Source: Verrucomicrobiota bacterium
GTDB lineage: Bacteria; Verrucomicrobiota; Kiritimatiellia; SS1-B-03-39; UBA6053
Length of the DNA: 43,595 bases
NCBI GenBank assembly: GCA_020831625.1
Contig: JAFIGD010000044.1
Location: 1 to 43,595 of the forward strand
Direction: 5' to 3'
Position numbers and translations under genes: made by a program. Position 1 is the stretch's first letter. Each line of letters opens with the position of its first letter. A model generated the notes under the pieces. That model saw only the letters and a list, made by a program, of their open reading frames with translations, did no database searches and was not told the origin of the DNA. Shown in pieces: positions 31,847 through 39,587 of the stretch.

Positions 31847-33766
31847 TTAACCGCCCACCGCCTCCTGCAGCGCCTCGATCTCCTCGCCGACCCGGATCCA
31901 TTCGCGGGTCTCCGCCTGAATCCCCCCCTGCAAAGCCGACAGCGCCTTCTGATGTTTGGCAAAGTCGCTCACCTCTCCCCGCGCCATCGCCCCCAGCAGG
32001 GTCTGCTGCTCCTCCTCCAGCCGCGCGATCTCCGCCTCGTGTTTCCCAAGCACACCCTCCAGCCGCCGAATCCGCTTCTGCAGCTCTTTCCGCTCCCTGC
32101 CGCCCATCACCGGCGCGGCCTCGGGCGCGGCCGACTTCGCCGCCGGCGCCGAATCCAGCGACTGAAGGCCCCCGGTTTTCTCCAGAAAATAATCGTACCC
32201 GCCCAGCCAGCGCTGAATGCCCGACGGCGCCACCGCCAGAATGCCGTTGGCCACGTTCCGCACAAAACTGATGTCATGGCTCACCAGACACACCGTTCCT
32301 TTATACGCCGTGAGCGCCTGTTCCAGCGCCTCCCGCCCGGCAATGTCCAAGTGCGTCGTCGGTTCATCCAGCACCAGCAGATTCGGCGGCCGCGCGAAAA
32401 TCCGCGCGAAGGCCAGCCGGATTTTCTCACCCCCGCTCAACACCGAGGTCGGTTTTTCGATGTCCTCGCCCCGGAACCCGAAGCCGCCCAGCAGCGAACG
32501 GATCTGCTGTTCGGTCGCGTTCGCCGGCGCCGCGTCCTTCACAATCCGGTACGCGCTCTGCTCCCCCGGCATGGTGTCGGCAAACTCCTGCGACTGATAC
32601 CCCAGCACCGTATGATGCCCCAGCACCCGCCGTCCCTCCGCCGGCGGCATCACCCCCGCCAGAATCTTCAGCAGGGTCGATTTTCCCATGCCGTTGTACC
32701 CCACCAGCGCCAGCCGGTCACCCTTCTCCAGCCGCAAATCCAGTCCGCGGAACACCCAGGGTCCGTCCCCGTACCGGTGCCCCAGTCCCTCCACGCGGAT
32801 CAGCTCTTGCCCCGAATCCGGCGGCGGCGGAATCTTGATCAGATTCACCGTCGATTCCTGCTCCAGCTCCGGCAGCGGCTCCATCTTCTCCAGCATCTTG
32901 ATGCGGCTCTGCACCTGCGCCGCCTTCGTCGCCTGCGCCCGGAAACGGTTGATGAACGTCTCCATCTCCTCCCGTTTCTTCGCCAGCGTGCGGTACCGCG
33001 CCTCCTGCTGACCAAACCGCGCCTCGCGCTCCGTCAAATACGCGTCATACCCGTTCGCATACCGCGTCACCTGACCCCGCCGCACATCCAGAATATCCTT
33101 CGCCAGCGTGCGCAGCAAATGACGGTCATGCGAGATCAGCAACAGCGTCCCCGCATAGCCGCTCAGAAACCGCTGCAGCCACTCCACCGCCGGCAAATCC
33201 AGATAGTTCGACGGCTCGTCCAGCAACAGAATGTCCGGCTGCGCCACCAGTGTCCTTGCCAACTGCGCCCGCATCTGCCATCCGCCGCTGAACGAGGCCA
33301 GCGGTTCCCCGAACCGACTCTCAGCGAAGCCCAGTCCCCCCAGCGCCTGCGCCGCGCGCGTGTGAACCTGATACCCGTCCCGGTGCTCGAACTCATGCTG
33401 CACCTCCCCCAGCTGATGCATCAGCGCCGGATCCGAATTCTCCGCCACCGCCTCCTGCAGCCGGTGCAGTTCCGCCTCCAGCGCCAGCACCTCCCCGCAG
33501 CCCTCCAGCACAAACTCCAGCAAACCGACCCCCTCCGCGCTTTCCGGCACCTGCTGTTTCAGATACCCGATGCTCAGCCCCTTCGGCACAATCACCTCCC
33601 CGCCCTCGATGTCCTCCTCGCGGACAATCAGCCGGAAAATCGTGCTCTTCCCCGCCCCGTTCGGCCCCACAATGCCCACCCGCTCCCCCGGATTGACCGT
33701 GAACGAAGCCTCCCGCAGCACATCCTGTGGACCGTATTGTTTTGTAACCGTATCAAAAATAATCAT
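31847..33766 (-). CDS. ABC-F family ATPase (Uup/YheS-like)
   Basis: The 639-residue soluble protein has two ABC domains and no membrane segments. P-loops are GPNGAGKS (34-41) and GYNGMGKS (356-363), the first signature is FSGGW (159-163), the second LSGGEKIRLAFARI. The inter-domain linker with charged helices (about 240-325) is the P-site tRNA interaction motif. The C-terminus has a coiled coil (ERKELQKRIRRLEGVLGKHE, about 570-635) that binds nucleic acid in Uup-like members. ABC-F proteins rescue or tune ribosomes at difficult sequences or protect against antibiotics; which applies here cannot be seen. It heads the minus-strand group ending in the sulfur transporter. Confidence 0.9.
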   Translation of the reverse strand: MIIFDTVTKQYGPQDVLREASFTVNPGERVGIVGPNGAGKSTIFRLIVREEDIEGGEVIVPKGLSIGYLKQQVPESAEGVGLLEFVLEGCGEVLALEAELHRLQEAVAENSDPALMHQLGEVQHEFEHRDGYQVHTRAAQALGGLGFAESRFGEPLASFSGGWQMRAQLARTLVAQPDILLLDEPSNYLDLPAVEWLQRFLSGYAGTLLLISHDRHLLRTLAKDILDVRRGQVTRYANGYDAYLTEREARFGQQEARYRTLAKKREEMETFINRFRAQATKAAQVQSRIKMLEKMEPLPELEQESTVNLIKIPPPPDSGQELIRVEGLGHRYGDGPWVFRGLDLRLEKGDRLALVGYNGMGKSTLLKILAGVMPPAEGRRVLGHHTVLGYQSQEFADTMPGEQSAYRIVKDAAPANATEQQIRSLLGGFGFRGEDIEKPTSVLSGGEKIRLAFARIFARPPNLLVLDEPTTHLDIAGREALEQALTAYKGTVCLVSHDISFVRNVANGILAVAPSGIQRWLGGYDYFLEKTGGLQSLDSAPAAKSAAPEAAPVMGGRERKELQKRIRRLEGVLGKHEAEIARLEEEQQTLLGAMARGEVSDFAKHQKALSALQGGIQAETREWIRVGEEIEALQEAVGG

Positions 33767-33922
33767 ACAACCCCTTTACCCGAAACCCCGGCATCATGAC
33801 AGCATGATATCACATCTAACAAACGCCTCCATCAAATTCTTGATCGACTCGTTTGGGCAACATACAGCCCCAACCAAGCAAGAATCCAAGTGTTTTTCGC
33901 GGATTGGCAACAACCTCGCCCC

Positions 33923-34163
33923 TGTCGCGTAGCGACATCCGACGCATAGGCGTGGATTTCAATCCACGTGCGCAACGGTCGCAAAGGATTTTGCGCCGCG
34001 TAGCGTCGCCTGAAGGACATGGGGATTTTAATCCCCGCCATCCCGGAACGGGGGTTGAAACCCCCGGGTCCGTGAACCGTCGCTACGCGACGATAGCCGA
34101 TGTTGTGGCCCCGGAACGTGGATTGAAATCCACGTCTATGCGTAGGTCCGTCGCTACGCGACG
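33923..34163. repeat. Composite array of REP-like hairpins
   Basis: Seven hairpins stand in series: TGTCGC-gta-GCGACA (33923), CGTGGATT-tc-AATCCACG (33951), GGGGATT-tt-AATCCCC (34021), CGGGGGTT-ga-AACCCCCG (34049), CGTCGC-tac-GCGACG (34078), ACGTGGATT-ga-AATCCACGT (34116) and CGTCGC-tac-GCGACG (34149). The outer ~46 bases of each side are also inverted copies of each other, so the whole is a nested inverted repeat of about 240 bases. It resembles BIME-type mosaics. No REP-associated transposase is near. Confidence 0.85.
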
Positions 34164-34315
34164 CGTTGTTCCCCAGCCCATGCATCCTTCCCACGGTGCC
34201 CGTGGACTCAGAGTCGTGTCCAGAAGAATTTGTGTTTAAAGAGCAGTGCTTGCCGCGCGGATGAGCATCACCTTCAGCTTCTTTTCCTGCCGGGTATTCA
34301 ATATTTTTTTTATTG

Positions 34316-34457
34316 CCTTCTGTTCAAAATACCCTTGCCCCACAGCCCGCCTGCGGCGGATAAACATCCGTGGTCTTCCATCCGTGGTCTCACCCTAATC
34401 CTGCCCCACAGCCCCCTGCCTCTCCTTGATGCCAAAGGCATCACAGTCTTCAGCAAA
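34316..34457 (+). repeat. Dispersed intergenic repeat, copy A
   Basis: Begins CCTTCTGTTCAAAATACCC, continues through TTGCCCCACAGCCCGCCTGC and two ATCCGTGGTCT units, and ends near GCATCACAGTCTTCAGCAA. It matches copies B (35387), C (42441) and D (43413) in order and orientation. It contains no gene. Confidence 0.88.
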
Positions 34458-34472
34458 TGCCAACGGCCCGGC

Positions 34473-34721
34473 TCATATTGACCAAAGCAACCAGACCAAA
34501 GCGCAAAGGCCCAAACCGGAGAAAAGTGTGATCACATGGGATTTGTTTCGGCTCCAGTCCCAGGTGCGGAACACGTCGATGATATAAAGAATTCCCGTTT
34601 GATCCAAAATCAGGATAATCCACCAAAAAGGACCCGAACACCCTTTCGTGCGGTCCGGTTTTCCGAACTCCTCCAACCATTTCGCCTGCATCAGAAGCCA
34701 ACCCGTCAACACGAGGATCAT
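34473..34721 (-). CDS. Small membrane protein, unknown
   Basis: From the ATG at 34721 the product is 82 residues with three hydrophobic segments (about 1-12, 32-50, 62-80), the middle one beginning PFWWIILILDQTGILYIIDV, and a charged loop DRTKGCSGP. I do not recognise it. It begins 25 bases after the stop of the broken TPR-like gene on the same strand and may once have been expressed with it. There is no clear ribosome binding site, so it may be a fragment. Confidence 0.4.
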   Translation of the reverse strand: MILVLTGWLLMQAKWLEEFGKPDRTKGCSGPFWWIILILDQTGILYIIDVFRTWDWSRNKSHVITLFSGLGLCALVWLLWSI

Positions 34722-34746
34722 TCCCGTGAGATATTCTCTTTTTACT

Positions 34747-35222
34747 TCAGTATAATAAATTTCCCCCGAATTCAGGAATTTCGCCGTTCTTAACCGCGGC
34801 GGTCCATTCTGAGAGCTTCTTCTCACCCATCTTCCAAAAGATGCCGCACCGATTGAAGTATTCCAACACAACATCACGCTCGCCTGTTTCCAACAGAGCC
34901 TTTGCCAGTTTCATATTCGGCCCGAAAGAGTTCATTTGCGGTGACCCCTCGCTGTCGGCAGAGGCGAGCAGCCGTTTCTTCGCCTCCTCAACATCATCCT
35001 CCGCCAACGCGATCAATCCGAGCACCTGATTCGCATCCTGAACCGCGTTGCCGTAATTCCAGTCATTCTTATAATTCGGCAGGAGGTTTTCCAATTCGGT
35101 CGCGAGTGTCCGGGCTTTTTTCTATTTCTCCTTCTTTCAAAGCATTTTTCGCCGCACGGTTCAATGCGTAGAACCGTTCATTCTCATGTTTCGCTTCATT
35201 CGATTTGTCTCCTTCTATCGTT
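34747..35222 (-). pseudogene. Frameshifted TPR-like conserved hypothetical gene
   Basis: Two frames together encode one recognisable protein. Codons for NEAKHENERFYALNRAAKNA run to a run of six A (35116-35121), and the next frame continues RTLATELENLLPNYKNDWNY, then GNAVQDANQVLGLIALAED and ends EIPEFGGNLLY. Removing one A joins them as EIEKARTLATELENL, which fits the helical, TPR-like family I recall with this exact order. The 5' side also lacks a start codon and a stop lies just upstream. It is thus a 5'-truncated, frameshifted pseudogene, unless the A-run is a sequencing error. Function of the intact family is unknown. Confidence 0.7.
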
Positions 35223-35386
35223 CAAACAGGTTCCCGAATATATCTCAAACCAGTATTCAGAATAAACATACCGTTTGACAAGCCAAATCACCCTTCGTCC
35301 GACCTTCCCCACCCTTGCGGCGCTGGTGGAAAGATTACGGTTGAAGAATCGACAGCGTATTGTCTGTTGGATTGAGCATTATGAAA

Positions 35387-35610
35387 TTTACAGAAGGAAA
35401 GGAAGGAAACGAAGGCTTTGGGCAGTTTACCACGCGGAACACGTGGGAGAATGCGGAGGAGATGCTTTGTTTTCTTTGTTACCTTCTGTTCAAAATACCC
35501 TTGCCCCACAGCCCGCCTACGGCGGGTAAACATCCGTGGTCTTCCATCCGTGGTCTCACCCTCACCCTGCACCACAGCCCTCTGCCTCTCCTAGAGGCCA
35601 ACGCCTTCAA
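35387..35610 (+). repeat. Dispersed intergenic repeat, copy B
   Basis: This longer copy starts ACAGAAGGAAAGGAAGGAAAC, then GAAGGCTTTGGGCAG, ACGCGGAACACGTGG and GATGCTTTGTTTTCTTTGTT, before the core shared with copy A. It is collinear with copy C (42441-42680) over about 220 bases. It separates the pseudogene from proA. No gene is present in 35223-35663. Confidence 0.9.
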
Positions 35611-35663
35611 AGTCACAACACACTTTCTTTTCCGGCCGTCGGAAAACCGGCAGGCTGCTGAAA

Positions 35664-36917
35664 TCAGCGGGTCTGTCCGGTTCCGAGGACGTGATACTTG
35701 TAGGTGGTCAGTTCCTCCAGGCCCATCGGCCCGCGGGCATGGAGTTTGTCGGTGCTGATGCCGATTTCGGCGCCGAGGCCGAATTCGTTGCCGTCCGTAA
35801 AGCGCGTGCTGGCGTTCACATACACCGTGGAACTGTCGACCTCCTGCAGGAATTTCTTCTGCGCGGTTTCATTTTGGGACAGAATCGCGTCGGAGTGTTT
35901 GGAGCCGTGACGGTTGATGTGCTCGGTGGCCGCGCCGACCGATTCCACCACCTTGACCGACAGAATCAGATCCAGATATTCCGTGTCCCAGTCCGCGTCG
36001 GTCGCCGCCTCCGCCTCGGGAATGTGCTTGCGCGTCTCCGCGTCCCCGCGAATCACCACATTCTTGCCGATCAGCCGGTTCGCCATCATCGGCAGAAACG
36101 TTTCGGCCACCTCCTGATGCACCAGCACGGTTTCCACCGCGTTGCACACCCCCGGCCGCTGCGTCTTGGCGTTGTCCACAATCTCCACCGCCCGCTCCAG
36201 ATCCGCGTCTTTATCCACATAGATATGGCAGATACCCTTGTAATGCTTGATCACCGGCACCGTGGCCTGCTCGGTCACCGCGCGGATCAGGCTTTCGCCG
36301 CCCCGCGGCATCACCAGATCCACAATTCCGTCGAGCTGCACCAGATCCTTCACCGCCGCGCGGTTGGTGGTCTGCACCAGTTGCACCGCGTTTTTGGGCA
36401 GGCCTTTTTTCTCGCCGCCCTCCTGCAGCGCCAGCGCCAGCGCCCGGTTGCTGAACACCGCCTCCTTGCCGCCGCGCAGGATCGTGGCGTTGCTGGATTT
36501 GAAACACAGCACCGCCGCGTCCACGGTCACGTTCGGACGGGATTCATAAATAATCGCCACCACCCCGATCGGCACCCGCACCTTGCGGATCTCCAGTCCG
36601 TTGGGCCGCACCCAGGAACTCAGCACATCCCCCACCGGATCCTTCAGCGCGATCACGTCGTGAATGCCTTTGACCATGGCATCAAAGCGGGCGTCGTTCA
36701 ACACCAGCCGGTCCACCATGGCCTTGCTCAGGCCGGCGCGCTCCGCCTCCTCCACATCTTTGCGGTTGGCGGTCTGGATCTCATGCCGCCGCGCCTCCAG
36801 CTCCTCGGCCATTCCTTCCAGAATGGTGTTTTTCTTACGACTGCTCAGCAGGGCCAGTTCCCGCGAGGCCTTCACCGCGCGTTCGCCCATCTCTAAAATT
36901 TCTTTATTTTTCATCAT
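35664..36917 (-). CDS. proA: Gamma-glutamyl phosphate reductase
   Basis: The 417-residue enzyme reduces gamma-glutamyl phosphate to glutamate semialdehyde with NADPH, the second step of proline synthesis. It has the family motifs IYESRPNVTVDAAVLCFKSS (NADP/substrate region, 123-142) and the catalytic Cys258 in KTQRPGVCNAVETVL, plus GSKHSDAI and the typical end RGPMGLEELTTYKY. Length is normal. The start overlaps the proB stop by four bases, so proB and proA are translationally coupled. A TTTTCCGACGGCCGGAAAA palindrome just after the stop may mark the transcript end. Confidence 0.97.
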   Translation of the reverse strand: MMKNKEILEMGERAVKASRELALLSSRKKNTILEGMAEELEARRHEIQTANRKDVEEAERAGLSKAMVDRLVLNDARFDAMVKGIHDVIALKDPVGDVLSSWVRPNGLEIRKVRVPIGVVAIIYESRPNVTVDAAVLCFKSSNATILRGGKEAVFSNRALALALQEGGEKKGLPKNAVQLVQTTNRAAVKDLVQLDGIVDLVMPRGGESLIRAVTEQATVPVIKHYKGICHIYVDKDADLERAVEIVDNAKTQRPGVCNAVETVLVHQEVAETFLPMMANRLIGKNVVIRGDAETRKHIPEAEAATDADWDTEYLDLILSVKVVESVGAATEHINRHGSKHSDAILSQNETAQKKFLQEVDSSTVYVNASTRFTDGNEFGLGAEIGISTDKLHARGPMGLEELTTYKYHVLGTGQTR

Positions 36918-38077
36918 GTGAGTGACTCCTTTTCATGGAGAAGGACCATATTGTCCCGGTGAATGACTTCTGTCGAGACCGCAGGGCCCAGAAGTTCGAT
37001 GATCTGCAGGGAGCTTTTTCCCTGAATACGGCCGAGATCTTCGGACGAAAACTGACAAAGTCCAGCGGCGAGCAGCGTTTCATCGCCGTCGAGAATATGC
37101 ACCAGCGCTCCGGTGGAGAACGTTCCCCGCACCTCCCGCACGCCCGCCGCCAGCAAACTCCGCCCTTTTTCGAGCAAAGCCCGCCGCGCCCCGTCGTCCA
37201 CCACCAAAAACCCCGAAGGCCGGTGAAAAAAGGCGATCCAGTGCTTGCGTTTGCCCCGAATCCGCTCCGTATCCCCCGCCGGCGCCAGCAATGTTCCCGT
37301 GTTATCCCCCTTCAGCACCCGCAGCAGTGTGTCCGTCCTGCGCCCGTCCGCGATCACCGACGGAATCCCCGCCCGATACGCCATCCGCGCCGCCTCCAGC
37401 TTGGTGGCCATCCCCCCCGTCGACAGTGCCGAGCCCTTTCCGAACACCAGATCCAGCTCCGACTGGGTGATTTTCGATAAAAACGGCACCCGCACACTCC
37501 GCCCGCCGCTTCCCGGCGCCCGCAGCCCGTTCACACTCGTGCACAGCACCAGCGCGTCCGCGTCCACCAGCACCGACACCAGTGCCGCCAGAAAATCGTT
37601 GTCCCCCAGCCGGATTTCCGCCACCGACACCACATCATTCTCGTTCACAATCGGCACCACCCGCCGGTGCAACAAGCCCAGCAGGGTGTTCCGCGCGTTC
37701 AAATGACGGTTCCGCTGCTTCAGATCATCATGATTCAGCAACACCTGCCCCACCGTGATGCCCTTTTGCGCGAAGCGCTCCGCATACATCGACATCAGCC
37801 GCGTCTGCCCCACCGCCGCCGCCATCTGCAGGCCCTCCAGTTCCGTCGGCCGCGTCCGGAATCCCAGCGGATCCAGCCCCGCGCCCACCGCCCCCGAGGA
37901 CACCATCACCACCTCCCGACCCTCCGCGTGCAGCGCCGCCACCTGATCCACAATCGCCTGAATCCGCGCCGGACTCGGCCGCCCGCGGCTGTCCACCAGC
38001 ACCCGGGTGCCGAACTTAATCACCACCCGCTTCGCGGTGCGCAACAAGGCGCGCTGATCCTGAGCATCCGTTTTCAT
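36914..38077 (-). CDS. proB: Glutamate 5-kinase with PUA domain
   Basis: The 387-residue enzyme phosphorylates glutamate, the first and feedback-inhibited step of proline synthesis. The amino-acid-kinase domain shows VIKFGTRVLVD at the start, VSSGAVGAG, NENDVVSVAEIRLGDND and GTGGMATKLEAA-like STGGMATKLEAARMAY. The C-terminal ~110 residues are a PUA domain (about 275-370), as in Escherichia coli ProB. It starts 18 bases after the ffh stop and overlaps proA by four bases, so ffh, proB and proA appear to be one transcript. Confidence 0.96.
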   Translation of the reverse strand: MKTDAQDQRALLRTAKRVVIKFGTRVLVDSRGRPSPARIQAIVDQVAALHAEGREVVMVSSGAVGAGLDPLGFRTRPTELEGLQMAAAVGQTRLMSMYAERFAQKGITVGQVLLNHDDLKQRNRHLNARNTLLGLLHRRVVPIVNENDVVSVAEIRLGDNDFLAALVSVLVDADALVLCTSVNGLRAPGSGGRSVRVPFLSKITQSELDLVFGKGSALSTGGMATKLEAARMAYRAGIPSVIADGRRTDTLLRVLKGDNTGTLLAPAGDTERIRGKRKHWIAFFHRPSGFLVVDDGARRALLEKGRSLLAAGVREVRGTFSTGALVHILDGDETLLAAGLCQFSSEDLGRIQGKSSLQIIELLGPAVSTEVIHRDNMVLLHEKESLT

Positions 38078-38095
38078 CGTGGTAAATATCCCGGA

Positions 38096-39424
38096 CTAAA
38101 ACCGCGGCATCCGTCCGCCGCCTTTGAACTGTTTCAGTTTTTTGGTCATTTTCTGCGCCTGCTGGAACTGCTTCAGCAGATCGTTCACATCCTTCACCCG
38201 CGTGCCGCTCCCCGCCGCGATGCGCTGACGCCGCTTGGCGGTGATCAGTTTCGGATTCCGCCGCTCTTTCGGCGTCATGCTCAAAATCACCGCCTCGAAT
38301 TTTTTACTTTGCCGCTCGCCCGCCGTCGCCGCTTTTTCCTTCTGCTCCTTGCTCACACTCGGCATCCCCGGCATCATATCCATCAACTGCGTCATCGACC
38401 CCAGCTTTTTCATCTGCCGCAACTGCACCAGAAAATCCTCCAGATTCATCTTGCCGCTGAACATCCGCTTCTGCAGACGCTCCATTTCATCCTCGTCCAC
38501 CGAAAGCTGTGCTTTTTCCACCAGACTCACCACATCGCCCATGCCCAGAATCCGGTTTGCCATCCGGTCCGGATAGAACGGCTGCAGGTCCTCCTGCTTT
38601 TCCCCCGCGCCGATCATCAGAATCGGACACCCCGTCACCGACCGCACCGACAACGCCGCGCCCCCGCGCGCATCCCCGTCGAGCTTCGTCAAAATCAGAC
38701 CCGTCAGTCCGCAGCGTTCGTTAAACGTTTCCGCGACGCTCACCGACTCCTGGCCCATGGCCGCGTCGATCACCAGCACCTTGTTCCGCGCCCCGGTCAT
38801 TTGCGTCAGATCCGCCACCTCCCGCACCAGTTCATCATCAATCTGCAACCGCCCGCCGGTATCGTAAATCACCGTGTCGTATCCATGCAGCATGGCGTGA
38901 TTCTTGGCGCGGACCCCCAATGCGGTTACCGTTTCTCCGGTATTTGGGCCCAGCATATCCACCCCCGCCTCCGCCGCCAGCACCTTCAACTGCTCCACCG
39001 CCGCCGGCCGCCGGATATCGCAGCCCACCACCAGCACCTTTTTGCCCTCGTTCTTAAAGCGACGCGCCAGTTTCCCGGTGGTCGTCGTTTTCCCCACCCC
39101 GTGCAGACCCAGCATCACAATCATCATCGGATGCGCCGACTTGTCGAAATCCACCTTGCGCTCGCCCAGCAGCGCCTCCAACTCGTCATGCACCCGCTTG
39201 ATGAACTGCTGACCCGGCGACACACTGTTGAGCACATCCTCGCCCATCACCTGTTCGCGGACCTTCTTCACAAAGTCCTTCACCACCTGGAAATGCACAT
39301 CCGCCTCCAGCAGGGCCATGCGCACCTCGCGGAGCGCCTCCTGGATATTTTCCTCGGACAATTTTCCCTGTCCGCGCAGATTTTTAAAGGTTTTTTGAAG
39401 GGATGTGGTCAGCTGATCAAACAT
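38096..39424 (-). CDS. ffh: Signal recognition particle protein Ffh
   Basis: I start at the ATG at 39424 (MFDQLTTSLQ, the usual Ffh beginning, with AAGGGG upstream) rather than the GTG two codons earlier. The 442-residue protein has the N domain, a G domain with P-loop GLHGVGKTT (106-114) and LTKLDGDARGGAA, and a Met-rich M domain (about 310-440) with MTQLMDMMPGMPS and SGTRVKDVNDLLKQF. It binds 4.5S/SRP RNA and signal sequences and docks with FtsY. The G3 motif is DTGGR (188-192) instead of the near-universal DTAGR, an unusual but conservative change. Confidence 0.96.
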   Translation of the reverse strand: MFDQLTTSLQKTFKNLRGQGKLSEENIQEALREVRMALLEADVHFQVVKDFVKKVREQVMGEDVLNSVSPGQQFIKRVHDELEALLGERKVDFDKSAHPMMIVMLGLHGVGKTTTTGKLARRFKNEGKKVLVVGCDIRRPAAVEQLKVLAAEAGVDMLGPNTGETVTALGVRAKNHAMLHGYDTVIYDTGGRLQIDDELVREVADLTQMTGARNKVLVIDAAMGQESVSVAETFNERCGLTGLILTKLDGDARGGAALSVRSVTGCPILMIGAGEKQEDLQPFYPDRMANRILGMGDVVSLVEKAQLSVDEDEMERLQKRMFSGKMNLEDFLVQLRQMKKLGSMTQLMDMMPGMPSVSKEQKEKAATAGERQSKKFEAVILSMTPKERRNPKLITAKRRQRIAAGSGTRVKDVNDLLKQFQQAQKMTKKLKQFKGGGRMPRF

Positions 39425-39587
39425 GCACACCCCTTAGCCTCTGCCCGCCCCCCCTATCAAGCACGATCTGAATCTCAGCTGCGGGTTTGTCTGACCTCTG
39501 CCCTCTCCTCCCCCCGAAATCATTGACATGTTCCAAAGATAATCTAAACCTGTACAATCTTTCCCACCCCCACCCGGAGAAAAACGA

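Noticed and set aside
33923-34163. CRISPR array
   Set aside because: Repeats are palindromic, of two alternating types and unevenly spaced; there are no uniform spacers and no cas genes.
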